This document shows, one piece after another, positions 1 through 9,193 of a stretch of 64,000 nucleotides of DNA (positions are counted from its first letter, which is position 1; each line of letters begins with the position of its first letter). Below the pieces are notes generated by a model, which saw only the letters and a list, made by a program, of their open reading frames with translations, ran no database searches and was not told the origin of the DNA. The stretch covers positions 310,001-374,000 of the forward strand of contig NZ_CP088296.1 in assembly GCF_024666595.1 (NCBI RefSeq), in the 5' to 3' direction. Made by a program: the position numbers and the translations under genes. This DNA comes from Sphingomonas sp. J315 (GTDB lineage Bacteria; Pseudomonadota; Alphaproteobacteria; Sphingomonadales; Sphingomonadaceae).

Positions 1-1023
1 AGCTGCGGCGAAGGCATCGACCTCCGCCTCGGTCGTGCCGCGCCCGAAACTCACCCGCACCACCTCACGCAGCGCCGGCTCATCCCAGCCCATCGCGCTC
101 ATCACATGGCTCGGGCGCAGGCTTCCCGAGGCGCAGGCACTCCCCGCCGACACCGAAATCCCCGCCATGTCGAACCGGATCAGCTGCGCCGCCGACGACA
201 CGCCCGGCATGCGATACGCGCCGATCAGCGGGCTGCGCGAATTCGCCGCGCCCACCACCTCGACGCCCGGCAACGCCGCCTCCAGCCGCGCGCGCAGCGT
301 GTAGAGCCGGTCCATCTCCTCCGGCACCTCCACCGCCGCGGCAAAACCCAGCGCTCCGGGCAGATTCTCGGTCCCCGCGCGATAGCCCTTTTCCTGCCCG
401 CCCATCGGCAACAGCTTGGCAAAGTCGCGCACGAACAACGCGCCGATCCCCGGCGGTCCGCCGCGCTTGTGCGCCGAGACCGCGACCAGATCGGCATGGC
501 GCAGCACCGCCGCCGACGCCCGCGCCGGCATCTGCGCCGCATCGACCAACAGGATGCCGCCCGCCGCCTTCACGATCTGCCCGATCGCCTCGATCGGCTG
601 AATCACCCCGGTCTCGCTATTGGTCCGCTGCACGCACAGCAGCACCCCCGGCCCGATCGCGTCGCGCAGCGCATCGAGGTTCAGCGTCCCGTCGCTCAGG
701 ACCGGCAGCACCTTCGCGCCCTCCGAATGGCGCAGCACCGCATCATGCTCGACCGCAGTGATCAACCGCCGCTCCGCCATCGACCGGCGCAGCGCCAGAT
801 ACAGCGATTCGCTCGCTCCGCTGGTCAGCACCACCTCATGCGCCCAGCCATAGGCCGCCGCGATCCGCGCCCGCGCATCCTCCAGCGCCGCACGCGCCGC
901 GCGCCCTTCGGCATGCGGCGAGGATGGATTGGCCCAGCGACGCATCCCTTCCTCCACCGCGGCAATCGCCTCCGGCAGCATCGGGGTGGTCGCGGCATGG
1001 TCGAGATAGATGCGGTCAGTCAG
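1..1023 (-). CDS. cysteine desulfurase (NifS/IscS-like), C-terminus cut by window edge
   Basis: A PLP enzyme that removes sulfur from cysteine for Fe-S cluster or thio-cofactor synthesis. The visible protein of about 340 residues opens with the family signature LDHAATTP, carries the PLP lysine in SAHKRGGPPG, and has the sulfur-accepting cysteine in SAGSACASGS. The frame is open to position 1, so the last residues lie outside the window. There is no ATG before the DHAATTP motif. The frame can start at CTG 1023 or at a non-standard codon just upstream, while the first in-frame ATG (inside TTPM) would remove the motif, so the start is uncertain. It is transcribed divergently from the hydrolase at 1117. 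Class I and II desulfurases cannot be separated here by eye. Confidence 0.9.
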   Translation of the reverse strand, partial: MTDRIYLDHAATTPMLPEAIAAVEEGMRRWANPSSPHAEGRAARAALEDARARIAAAYGWAHEVVLTSGASESLYLALRRSMAERRLITAVEHDAVLRHSEGAKVLPVLSDGTLNLDALRDAIGPGVLLCVQRTNSETGVIQPIEAIGQIVKAAGGILLVDAAQMPARASAAVLRHADLVAVSAHKRGGPPGIGALFVRDFAKLLPMGGQEKGYRAGTENLPGALGFAAAVEVPEEMDRLYTLRARLEAALPGVEVVGAANSRSPLIGAYRMPGVSSAAQLIRFDMAGISVSAGSACASGSLRPSHVMSAMGWDEPALREVVRVSFGRGTTEAEVDAFAAA

Positions 1024-1116
1024 GGGAACCGTTCCAATTGCTTGTCGGGGCGTGCGGACTATATAGCCTGCACCCGTTTCCGCGCTACCGCGCGCCCATC
1101 ACAGAGCAGGTGCATT

Positions 1117-1772
1117 TTGCCCGAAGTCATCATCCCCGGTCCCGAAGGCCGCCTCGAAGGGCGTTTCGCCCCCGCCCCCGCCCCCGCGCACCGGTCGCGA
1201 TGATCCTGCATCCGCATCCCAATGCCGGCGGCACGATGAACAACCGCATCGTGCAGGAACTGTACAAGACCTTCCAGCGCCGCGGCTTCGCGACGTTGCG
1301 CTTCAACTTCCGCGGCGTCGGCAAGAGCCAGGGCACGTTCGACAACGGCATCGGCGAGCTGAGCGACGCGGCATCGGCGCTCGACTGGGTGCAGAGCTTC
1401 CACCCCGAAGCCTCGACCACCTGGATCGCGGGCGTCAGCTTCGGCGCATGGATCGGCATGCAGCTGCTGATGCGCCGCCCCGAAATCCGCGGCTTCATCT
1501 CGGTCGCGCCGCCGGCGAACATGTACGACTTCACCTTCCTCGCCCCCTGCCCCAGCTCGGGCATCATCATCCAGGGTGAGGGCGATGAGGTCGTGACGCC
1601 GGGCGCGGTGCAGAAGCTGGTCGACAAGCTGCGCACGCAAAAGCACATCACGATCCACCACGACACGATTCCGCACGCCAACCATTTCTTCGAACACGAA
1701 ATGGACCAGCTGATGCGCAGCGTGGACAATTATCTCGACATGCGCCTCGACCCCAATTCGCCGATCCGGTGA
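1117..1772 (+). CDS. alpha/beta hydrolase, frameshifted in a poly-C stretch
   Basis: A serine-hydrolase-fold protein of the small CocE/dienelactone-like type. It has the conserved segments LHPHPNAGGTM, FNFRGVGKSQG, the nucleophile elbow GVSFGAWIG, an acid loop GEGDEVV and the histidine HANHFFE near the end. The expected N-terminus (LPEVIIPGPEGRLEGRF) lies in one frame and everything after RAPVAMILHPHP in another. The switch falls in three consecutive C5 runs at 1169-1185, and one missing C would restore a single protein of about 218 residues. TTG 1117 is proposed as start, with AGG six bases before it. The substrate is unknown. I treat the break as a likely sequence error. Confidence 0.82.
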
Positions 1773-1780
1773 CATTCAGA

Positions 1781-1910
1781 TCCTCCCCGGAGCGGGGAGG
1801 GGGACCGCCGCCGAAGGCGGTGGTGGAGGGGGCCCGAGGCAAGCGAATTGCTTCGAGCAGGGCCCCCTCCGTCAGCGCTGCGCGCTGCCACCTCCCCGTT
1901 CCGGGGAGGA
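1781..1910. repeat. 130-nt nested palindromic intergenic element
   Basis: The outer arms CCTCCCCGG and CCGGGGAGG lie at both ends (1782-1800 and 1891-1909). Inside, an exact 11-bp inverted repeat pairs GGAGGGGGCCC (1825-1835) with 1860-1870, and a small AAGC/GCTT hairpin lies at the centre. It fills the gap between the hydrolase stop and the lipocalin start, and TTTT follows at 1911, so it could also act as a transcription terminator. It resembles the other C/G-rich palindromes in this window. Confidence 0.75.
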
Positions 1911-1952
1911 TTTTGGCTATGCTTTCCGCACGCCCCGAAGCATGATCGCGCC

Positions 1953-2513
1953 ATGAAGCAATCCACCGCGATCAAGATCGCCGCCGGCGTCGCCGCTGCC
2001 ACCATCGGCGGCCTGTTCCTCTACTCCCGCGCGACCCGCCCGCCGGTGATCAACCCCAACGTGCCGCAGCCGGCCAAGCCGGTCGACCTCACCCGCTACG
2101 CCGGCATTTGGTACGAACTCGCGCGGCACGAGAATCGCTTCCAGAAGGGCATGGACTCGGTCACCGCCGACTATGCGCTGGAAAGGGACGGCAAGGTCAG
2201 CATCGTCAACAGCGGCATCCGCACCGGCGAAGTCGAACGCGACGTCAGCGAAGGGACCGCGATCGTCGCGGACGAGGACACCAACGCCAAGCTCAAGGTC
2301 TCGTTCTTCGGCCCGCTCTACACCGGCGACTATTGGGTGCTCGACCATGGCGACGATTACGACTGGTCGATCGTCGGCGAGCCATCGGGCCGCTATCTCT
2401 GGCTGCTCGCCCGCGACCCCCGCCCCGACCCCGCTCTGCTCCAGGCGCTGCTGACGCGGGTCGAGGAGCTCGGCTACGATCGCTGGGCGCTGCGCATCAC
2501 GCAGCACGACTAG
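1953..2513 (+). CDS. lipocalin family protein (Blc-like)
   Basis: A small membrane-anchored or periplasmic lipocalin of 186 residues, in the group that binds lipids or lysophospholipids in the outer membrane. An N-terminal hydrophobic segment (about residues 7-25) is followed by the lipocalin signature YAGIWYELARHENRF, a mid-region with YWVLD, and the C-terminal motif YLWLLARDPRP. No lipobox cysteine is visible at the segment end, so it is probably anchored by an uncleaved helix. ATG 1953 was chosen because the frame upstream runs through the palindromic repeat. The next gene starts two bases after its stop, so the two are probably co-transcribed. Confidence 0.88.
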   Translation: MKQSTAIKIAAGVAAATIGGLFLYSRATRPPVINPNVPQPAKPVDLTRYAGIWYELARHENRFQKGMDSVTADYALERDGKVSIVNSGIRTGEVERDVSEGTAIVADEDTNAKLKVSFFGPLYTGDYWVLDHGDDYDWSIVGEPSGRYLWLLARDPRPDPALLQALLTRVEELGYDRWALRITQHD

Positions 2514-2514
2514 G

Positions 2515-3036
2515 ATGGACCGCATCGACGTCACGGTCACCGGCGGATGCCAGTGCGGCGCAATCCGCTACCGCGCCACCGCGATGCTCGACAATTCCCA
2601 CCTCTGCCATTGCCGCATGTGCCAGAAGGCGACCGGCGGCCTGTTCGCCGCGCTCGTCGCCGCGCCCAACGACGCGCTGAGCTGGACCCGCGGCACCCCG
2701 GCGACCTTCCGCAGTTCCGAGCATGTCGATCGCGGCTTCTGCGCCGACTGCGGCACCCCCCTTTTCTATCGCGGCGACAGCGGGCGCACCAACCTCACCA
2801 TCGGCTCGCTCGACGACCCCACCGCCTTCCCGCCGCGCACGCAGATGGGCAGCGAATCGCGCATGCCCTGGTTCGCCGACCTCCCCGCCCTGCACGATGA
2901 AGGCGCGACCGAAGCACAGGACCCGGCATGGGCCGCCGCCATCGCGGCGAGCAGCCGTCAGGCCCCCGACGGGGATCAGCCCGCTACAGGTCGCCGCTCT
3001 GAAGCGCGATCCGACGGGTCCCGCCCGCCTTTTTGA
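2515..3036 (+). CDS. GFA (glutathione-dependent formaldehyde-activating-like) domain protein
   Basis: A zinc-binding GFA fold (Mss4-like). Cysteines typical of the family are visible: GGCQCGAIRY near residue 11, CHCRMCQKATGG near 33, and FCADCGTPLFY near 76. Members are annotated as CENP-V/GFA proteins; formaldehyde activation is proven for few, so the substrate is not assigned. It starts directly after the lipocalin stop. Its last 25 or so residues look low-complexity and overlap the 3' end of the opposite-strand gene by about 50 bases. A further indel near the C5 run at about 2968 that lengthens the reading frame is possible but unproven. Confidence 0.85.
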   Translation: MDRIDVTVTGGCQCGAIRYRATAMLDNSHLCHCRMCQKATGGLFAALVAAPNDALSWTRGTPATFRSSEHVDRGFCADCGTPLFYRGDSGRTNLTIGSLDDPTAFPPRTQMGSESRMPWFADLPALHDEGATEAQDPAWAAAIAASSRQAPDGDQPATGRRSEARSDGSRPPF

Positions 3037-4467
3037 GCGCAGCCTGAACATCTTCGCGCAGCTTCAGCGCCTCGATCCCCTTGGAATATGCCGTTTCCGG
3101 CGTGGGCGTGGGCGAGGGGTCAAAATCGCTGAAGTCGATCAGCGTTTCGATCCGCTGCTCGGGGTTGTCGAGTTCGGCGATCACCGCGCGGGCCGCAGCG
3201 TCCATATCGCCGAGACACAGGTACAGGCGGCGCAATGCCTCCGGGGCGTCCTTGCTCTTGGCCTCGATCTCCGCGCGGTCGATGGCGACCGCCGCTGCGT
3301 TGCCCAGTCCGACATTGGCGCAGACGCGGACCAGCCGCATCTGCATGGCGCCGAACGGACTGACCGGAAAGTCTGCGCCCTCGGCGGGCAGCGTCTTGAG
3401 CGCGTCGGCATGCCGCCCCATCCGCATCTGCACCCCGGCCAGGTTGATGATCTGGCTGACATTGGGACTGCCGTCTTCCTCCACCCGACCGCCCTCGCGA
3501 TACGCGACGAGCGCGGCGTCGGCTTCGCCCAGCGCAAGATGCGTCCGCCCCCGGGCGTCCCACCACCAGGCCAGCTTATCCTTCGCATCGACATGATCGG
3601 CGAGCGCCCGCCCGCCCGACCGCGCCGATCGAGCATGTCCAGCGCTTCCCGGGGCTTTCCGAGCGCCCGCAGCAGCCGGGCCGCCTGGATATAGGGGCCA
3701 AGATGGCGCGGATGACGCCCCATCGCGGTGCGAACATCCGCCAGCTCGCGCTCGACTGCCTTGCGCGGGTCGAATCCCGCCGGCATGAGCGGAGTGAGGC
3801 GCGCGTTCATGCTCAGTTCGAGCAGCGTGCGCGCGGTCTCGATCTCGGCAACCAGCGCGGCGGCACCTGCCTCATCGCCGCGCGCGTGCAGGATCTTGAT
3901 CAGGCTGATGCGAAACCCGTCCTTCGACGCCATCGGCTCATCGGGGGCATAGCCGCTCGCGGTCACCACCTTCAGCAGCCGCTCGCGCTCCCCCTCCTGC
4001 TTCGCGTCGCGAAGGAGCGTGTCGAGGCGATACAGCCAGCGGATTTCCACGCCGTTGAGCGCCGCGCCCCGCCCTGCGCTCATCGCCTCGACCGTCGTGA
4101 CGGCTGCCGCCAGGTCCTTCATCTCCAGATCGAGGGCAAAGCGCAATTGCCACAGATCGTCCGACGCCGCGTCGATCGCGGTCCCCGCGACCGCAAGCGC
4201 GCGCGCCTCGACCAGCCGATTTGCCTGCGCTTCGCATAGCACCGCAATCTGATAGACTGCCGCTACGACCTCCCCCGGAAATGCCGCCATCGATCCGGGC
4301 TTGAGTTGCGGGCGCAGTGCCTTCAGCGCCGCCGGGCAATCGCCGCGGTCGAACGCTTCCAACCCCTTCGCCAATCGCGCGCGCACCCGGTCATCGTCTG
4401 CAGCCATGGCTGGCATGCTTCCCATTGCAATCGCCCCCGCAATCGCGCCAGCCACCCATCGTTTCAT
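2984..4467 (-). CDS. exported helical-repeat (TPR-like) protein, frameshifted
   Basis: A predicted secreted or periplasmic protein of about 493 residues with a signal peptide (MKRWVAGAIAGAIAMGSMPA, cleavage after AMA). The body is alpha-helical, alanine-rich and TPR-like (for example RLAKGLEAFDRGDCPAALKAL and LRALGKPREALDML), so a scaffold or assembly role is plausible; no enzyme motif is seen. The reading frame breaks after LGKPREALDMLDR in a GGGCGGGCGGGCGC run (3605-3626 on the plus strand) and continues in another frame (VSQIINLAGVQMRMGRHADA) to the stop at 2984. One missing base explains it. It converges with the GFA gene. Confidence 0.72.
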
Positions 4468-4544
4468 GAAATCCCCCTTTGATACCCGGTCAGCCTAGCG
4501 CGCAGCCCGCTGAAATCGAAAACAGAATCGCGCGGGAACAGGGT

Positions 4545-4721
4545 TCAGACCGTCCAGATCAGCACATTCCCGACCAGCACCAGCGCGCACACGATCATCA
4601 GCACGCCCTTGGTCCGGTCGCCCTTGCGGATCATCGTCACCCCGCCCCACACCAATATGATCGCGGCGATGGTCAGCAAGGTGAGCGTCATCGACGCGGC
4701 GGTAGAGAGTTCGGGTCGCAT
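4545..4721 (-). CDS. small two-helix membrane protein
   Basis: A 58-residue protein with two hydrophobic stretches (LTLLTIAAIILVWGGVTM and GVLMIVCALVLVGNVLIW) separated by a basic loop (IRKGDRTKG). This gives two transmembrane helices with the loop probably cytoplasmic. ATG 4721 is preferred over the upstream GTG because AAGAAGG lies four bases before it. No family recognised. It sits alone between the exported repeat protein and fpr. Confidence 0.6.
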   Translation of the reverse strand: MRPELSTAASMTLTLLTIAAIILVWGGVTMIRKGDRTKGVLMIVCALVLVGNVLIWTV

Positions 4722-4770
4722 CGCGCCTTCTTGCACCGCCCATCCGCCCCCGTCGAGAGACCCCCCGACT

Positions 4771-4789
4771 ATTGCGATTGCCTCGCAAT
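4771..4789. promoter_or_regulatory. perfect 7-5-7 inverted repeat upstream of fpr
   Basis: ATTGCGA-TTGCC-TCGCAAT lies about 100 bases before the fpr start and 50 bases before the start of the small membrane gene on the other strand. A symmetrical AT-rich site in a divergent gap suits a dimeric regulator. The regulator cannot be named from the sequence, and it does not match the iron-box patterns I know. Confidence 0.4.
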
Positions 4790-4885
4790 AGATAATCCCC
4801 TAACGGCGCTGATAGATAAAGCTTTGGCCGCATTAGCCGACAAAGGGTTGCGCGCCATCGCCCCGCCATCTAGCGGAGCCCGCAA

Positions 4886-5698
4886 ATGTCCGACCGTAAC
4901 GCCATCCCCCTCGCCCCGTCCGCCGCGCTCACCGTGGAGACCGTTCTCAGTGTGCGCCACTGGAACGAGCATCTGTTCAGCTTCACGATCACGCGCCCGC
5001 AAAGCTTCCGCTTCCGCTCGGGCGAGTTCGTGATGCTCGGCCTGCCCGGCGAAGGCCGCCCGCTGCTGCGCGCCTATTCGATCGCCAGCCCCGCCTGGGC
5101 CGAGGAGCTCGAATTCCTCTCGATCAAGGTGCCCGATGGCCCGCTGACCTCGAAGCTTCAGCTGATCCAGCCCGGCGACCAGCTGTTCCTCGGCCGCAAG
5201 CCGACCGGCACGCTCGTCACCGACGCGCTGCTGCCCGGCAAGCGCCTGTTCTTTCTGTCGACCGGCACAGGCCTCGCCCCGTTCCTCAGCCTCGCGCGCG
5301 ATCCGGACGTCTATGAGATGTTCGACCAGATCCAGCTGGTCCACTCGGTCCGCCGCGTCAGCGACCTCGCCTTCCGCGAAGAGCTGGAGGGCCTGCTCGC
5401 CGGCGACCCGCTGGTTCAGGATCAGGCGCTGGTGCAGTTCAGCTACCTGCCCACCGTCACCCGCGAGCCCTTCCCGACCAATCAGCGCATCGGCACGCTG
5501 ATCGAGAATGGCGCGCTGTTCACCGGCCCGAACATGGCGGGCGAAAAGCGCCTCGACCCCGAAACCGACCGCATCATGCTGTGCGGCAGCATGGAGATGA
5601 TCAAGGATCTCTCCGCGATGCTGGACGGAATGGGCTTCGAGGAAGGCTCGAACAGCAAGCCCGGCCATTACGTCATCGAGCGCGCTTTCGTCGGCTAA
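4886..5698 (+). CDS. fpr: ferredoxin--NADP reductase
   Basis: A FAD enzyme that exchanges electrons between NADPH and ferredoxin/flavodoxin, in redox balance and oxidative-stress defence; cytoplasmic. It has 270 residues, normal for the bacterial Fpr class. FAD binding is marked by RAYSIAS (62-68), the NADP-binding loop by STGTGLAPF (125-133), the nicotinamide side by MLCGSMEMI, and the C-terminus ends in YVIERAFVG as in proteobacterial Fpr. ATG 4886 lies just after a gap with a palindrome. A hairpin follows the stop. Confidence 0.95.
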   Translation: MSDRNAIPLAPSAALTVETVLSVRHWNEHLFSFTITRPQSFRFRSGEFVMLGLPGEGRPLLRAYSIASPAWAEELEFLSIKVPDGPLTSKLQLIQPGDQLFLGRKPTGTLVTDALLPGKRLFFLSTGTGLAPFLSLARDPDVYEMFDQIQLVHSVRRVSDLAFREELEGLLAGDPLVQDQALVQFSYLPTVTREPFPTNQRIGTLIENGALFTGPNMAGEKRLDPETDRIMLCGSMEMIKDLSAMLDGMGFEEGSNSKPGHYVIERAFVG

Positions 5699-5702
5699 AG
5701 CC

Positions 5703-5723
5703 CCCCTCCCTGAAAGGGAGGGG
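5703..5723. repeat. short CCCCTCCCT/AGGGAGGGG palindrome after fpr
   Basis: A perfect 9-bp inverted repeat with a GAA loop begins four bases after the fpr stop. No T-run follows, so it is not a classic intrinsic terminator. Its arm sequence matches the palindromes at 24.36, 24.80, 57.0 and 57.74 kb, so it is probably the same dispersed family or a minimal remnant. Confidence 0.55.
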
Positions 5724-5810
5724 AACTGGCTATCGCCCCCATTCCCCGATTGCCCCCGCCACAATGGTAACGCTATCATCCCTCCGAACCAACATTCGGA
5801 GAGGACGGCG

Positions 5811-7030
5811 ATGCCCCACACCCCCATCTCACGACGCAGCTTCATCGAAGTCGGCGGGGCCCTCGCCGCCACGCTGACCACCAGCGCCAGCGCCGCAACG
5901 CCCCTGCTCCAGTCCCCCGCCGCCCGGCTCAAGGGCCTCCCCCTCCCCCGGGTACCCGCCTCCCCGCCACCCCGCCGCGCAAGAAACGCGACGACAGTGT
6001 CGGCTTCGCGATCATCGGGCTCGGCGGCTATGCGCTTCACCAGATCATGCCGCGCTTCGACCAGGCCGATCGCGCGCACATCGCCGCGCTGGTCTCGGGC
6101 AATCCGCAAAAGCTCGCCCAGGTCGGCGACGCATACGGCGTCCCTGTCGACGCCCGTTATTCCTATGAAGACTTCGACAAGATCGCCGCCGACGACCGCA
6201 TCCACGCGGTGTACATCATCCTCCCCACCGCCTTCCACGCCGACTTCGCGATCCGCGCCTTCGCCGCGCGCAAGCATGTCCTGTGCGAAAAGCCGATGGC
6301 GCTCTCCAGCGCGCAATGCGAAGCGATGATCGCCGCCGGCCGCCGCGCGAACCGCAAGCTGATGATCGCCTATCGCTCGCACTTCGAACCCTACAATGTC
6401 GAGGCGATGCGCCTGATGCGCGAGAAAGCGGTCGGCGACATCCGCCTGATCCGCAGCGAGCAATCCTATCGCGCCGGCCCCACCACCCCGGCCCAGAACT
6501 GGCGGATGAACCGCGCACTGGCCGGCGGCGGCCCGCTCGAGGATTTCGGCATCTACGGCCTGCAATCCGCGCTCTACCTCACCGGCGAAATGCCGGAGAG
6601 CATCAGCGCCACCACTTTCCAGCCCAGGGGCGACCCGCGCTTCACCGAAATCTTCGCGCACGTCTCCTCGCAATGGCGCTTCCCCTCGGGCGCCGTCGCC
6701 CACCTCGCCACCTCCTACGACAGCGCCGGAGCCAATTTCGCCCATGTCCGCGGCACAAACGGCGCTCTGATCATGGACCCCGCCACCAGCTATGCCGGGC
6801 AGAAGATGCGGATCGAAGGCCAGGATGCCCGCGAGCTAACCCCTGGCGACCCCACCACCCAGTTCGCCGGCCAACTCAACCATTTCACCAGCGCCATCCG
6901 CGACGGCACCCCGATCCTGACCGGCGGCGAAATGGGCCTGCGCGACGCACGGCTGATGGAGGCGATCTATGCGTCGGCGCGGGATGGGCGGACGGTGAAG
7001 CTGTTCCCGGATGGGCGGATGCGGGGGTGA
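5811..7030 (+). CDS. Tat-exported Gfo/Idh/MocA-family oxidoreductase, frameshifted
   Basis: An NAD(P)-dependent sugar or polyol oxidoreductase of the glucose-fructose oxidoreductase type. It starts with a twin-arginine signal (ISRRSFIEVGGALAATLTT). The Rossmann start is GFAIIGLGGYALHQI, the family motif HVLCEKPMALS follows, and GGPLEDFGIYGLQSALYL is the GFOR C-terminal region. The signal and linker lie in one frame and the enzyme in another. One missing C in the C5 run at 5945-5949 would join them into about 406 residues (LPLPPGTRLPATPPRKKRDD). The Tat signal suggests that the cofactor is loaded before export, as in Zymomonas GFOR. The break is likely a sequence error. Confidence 0.82.
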
Positions 7031-7072
7031 GGCTGTCGCCACGCGACCGAATATGAGTGTATCGAGCGCGGA

Positions 7073-8851
7073 TCAGCGCTTTGGTGCGGCCGGATTAGAC
7101 AGCTGCCACGCCACCGAAACCTGTCCGGCAAAGATCGGCGCATATTTGCGCAGTTCCGCCTGAGCAGTCGCATCGAACGCGGCGAAGCTGCGCATCCGCT
7201 CCATCGCACCGGCTTCGGCCCGGCGATACAGGCTTCGCGCTTCGGCGGGTGACCTTGCGTGCTTGCGCAGCAGCGCCGCCAGCGTCCAGCTTCCCGCGAT
7301 GCGGTTGGGGTGCGATGGCGGCAGCCCCTCCACGATGGCCCGTGCCTGTCGCATGAGTGCTTCCGCATCAGCGGTGCGGCCCTGCGATTCGAGGTTTCGG
7401 GCCAGCGTGACCATCGCGGCGGCGACGAGCGGGTGCGTGGGAGGCAAGGTCTTTTGCCGCACCGCCAGCGCCTTGCGGTGCAAAGGTTCGGATTCGGTGA
7501 AACGCTGCTGCCAGCTCAGATTATCGGCGAGATTTTCGTAGATGATCGAAATTTCCGGGTGATCAGGCCCAAAGGTCCGTTCGGCGATCGCCAGCGCCTT
7601 GCGCAGCAGCGGCTCCGCTTCTTCATACCGGTTCATTTCATTCAGGTTCGTCGCGAGATTGGAAAAGGCAAAGGCGATGTCGCGCAAAACAGGCCGGTTT
7701 GCGGTCTCGCGCAATGCCAGAACGCGGCGATAGATCGGGTCCGCCTCTTCGCGCCGCCCCTGGCTGGAAAGGATCGAGGCCAACGCCTCATATCCGGCCG
7801 CGATTCCTGGATCGCCCGGCTTCATATGCGCCTCGCGCAGCCGCAGCGATGTGCGGATCGCTGCTTCTGCCCCGGCATAATTGCCCTGGGATTGCAGGTT
7901 CCAGCCAAGGTTACTGTAATTCTCTGCAATCAGGCGGTGGCCGGGCGGAAGCACCGCTTCCTGGATGGCCAGCGCCTTGCGGATCAATGCTTCGCCTTTA
8001 TCGACCTGCCCCTGTTGATCGACCGAAAACGCCAGGCTGGTGTAGAGCGTCGATTGCCCCATTTTGTCGGCGTTGGGATCGGCTTCAACCAGCATGACGG
8101 CCTTGACCAGAACCTGTTCAGCCTCGGCATAGCGACCGAGTTCGTTGAGGATCAGGCCAAGCACGCGATAGCGGGGAACCAGCCGCGGGTCGCCGAGTGG
8201 CACGAGCGCTTCGTAGAGCGCAAGCGCCCGGCGGGCGAACGGTTCGGCTTCATGATCGCGATCCTGTTCGCGAAGCGCGACGGCAAGGTCGGTGAGAACC
8301 AGCGCATGGTCAAACTTGCCCGCGTCCGCGCCCTTTTCGAACAGCGCCGCCGCACGGCGCAACGCGGCCTCCGCCTCGGCATATTGCGAAAGAGCGAACA
8401 GCGACTGGCCAAGTTGCGCGTTGAGCGTCGCCAGCGATGGATGCTCCGGCGGGCGGGTGGCGATCACAGCGCGCAACAACGGGACGGCTTCGGCATCCTT
8501 GTTCCCGGCGATCAGCGCCCGGAGGAAATAGTCGGCCGCGACCCCGCGATCCTTATGGGACACAGGCAAGGTGCGATTGGCGATCTCTACCGCCGCGCGC
8601 GCGAATTTCTCGCTACGCTCGATGTCGCCGATGCGCCACGCGATATTCGCACCCCCAAGCATCAGGTCGAGGCAATGATCGTTCGCCGGTCGGTTCGCTA
8701 CGCACACCGCCGCCGCCTTTTCCAGAATGCCGACTGCGGTAGTCAGGTCCTTGCGCTCATAGGCGGGGAAGAATTCGGGCGGCAGTTCGGCTCGGCCCGG
8801 CGTTTGCGGGGGCGCAGTGGCAACAGCGAGGAGTCCGGCCAGCCAGATCAT
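7073..8851 (-). CDS. exported tetratricopeptide-repeat protein
   Basis: 592 residues with a short N-terminal hydrophobic segment (MIWLAGLLAVATAPP) that looks like a signal peptide. Next come about ten TPR units of the kinesin-light-chain (TPR_10/TPR_12) type, spaced about 42 residues apart. Examples are YSNLGWNLQSQGNYAGAEAA, FSNLATNLNEMNRYEEAEPL and YENLADNLSWQQRFTESEPL. No catalytic domain is attached, so a protein-binding scaffold is the only role inferred. ATG 8851 lacks a strong SD. It runs in the same direction as the dehydratase gene upstream, but a 342-base gap with a tandem array separates them. Confidence 0.85.
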   Translation of the reverse strand: MIWLAGLLAVATAPPQTPGRAELPPEFFPAYERKDLTTAVGILEKAAAVCVANRPANDHCLDLMLGGANIAWRIGDIERSEKFARAAVEIANRTLPVSHKDRGVAADYFLRALIAGNKDAEAVPLLRAVIATRPPEHPSLATLNAQLGQSLFALSQYAEAEAALRRAAALFEKGADAGKFDHALVLTDLAVALREQDRDHEAEPFARRALALYEALVPLGDPRLVPRYRVLGLILNELGRYAEAEQVLVKAVMLVEADPNADKMGQSTLYTSLAFSVDQQGQVDKGEALIRKALAIQEAVLPPGHRLIAENYSNLGWNLQSQGNYAGAEAAIRTSLRLREAHMKPGDPGIAAGYEALASILSSQGRREEADPIYRRVLALRETANRPVLRDIAFAFSNLATNLNEMNRYEEAEPLLRKALAIAERTFGPDHPEISIIYENLADNLSWQQRFTESEPLHRKALAVRQKTLPPTHPLVAAAMVTLARNLESQGRTADAEALMRQARAIVEGLPPSHPNRIAGSWTLAALLRKHARSPAEARSLYRRAEAGAMERMRSFAAFDATAQAELRKYAPIFAGQVSVAWQLSNPAAPKR

Positions 8852-9044
8852 GACAGCGGCTGAATTAGCAGAGACCTCGCCGTTGCGCCTCAGACAAGTT
8901 CAGAGCCACTTTGCGGCCAAGTTCCGCCCGCGGCTTTTCCGCGCCAAGCAGCCCCCTTCCAATGTTGGAAATTCCCTGATCTAAACTGATCGGTGAACCC
9001 CGACCCGCCTCATTCCCCTCCAAAAAGCCCCGCGCCTGACTCCA

Positions 9045-9143
9045 GTCGCGCGGGTGTCTCGACACAGTCGCGCACCTGTCGCGTCGCCGTCGCACAGGTG
9101 TCGCGTCACAGTCGCGTCGCAGGTGTCAGCCAGTCGCAAACCC
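9045..9143. repeat. 11-bp tandem array, consensus GTCGCGNCNCN
   Basis: GTCGC recurs at 9045, 9067, 9078, 9089, 9100, 9111 and 9133, all in one 11-base register, with a degenerate unit (GTCTC) at 9056. Extra off-register copies occur at 9083 and 9116. It occupies the centre of the 342-base gap between the dehydratase stop (9194) and the TPR gene start (8851). No gene or terminator is seen in the rest of the gap. Confidence 0.8.
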
Positions 9144-9193
9144 GTCCCGACAGCCCGAAACCCCGCATTTTTCGTCAGCTTCGTAGGATGCCG

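Noticed and set aside
4769..6745. 658-codon minus-strand frame over fpr and the oxidoreductase
   Set aside because: Both plus-strand genes have clear families; this frame is compositional shadow.
8865..9095. 76-codon minus-strand frame in the gap between TPR and dehydratase genes
   Set aside because: Runs into the 11-bp tandem array and has no hydrophobic segment, SD or family.
9045..9143. CRISPR array
   Set aside because: Units are 11 bases with no spacers; no cas genes nearby.
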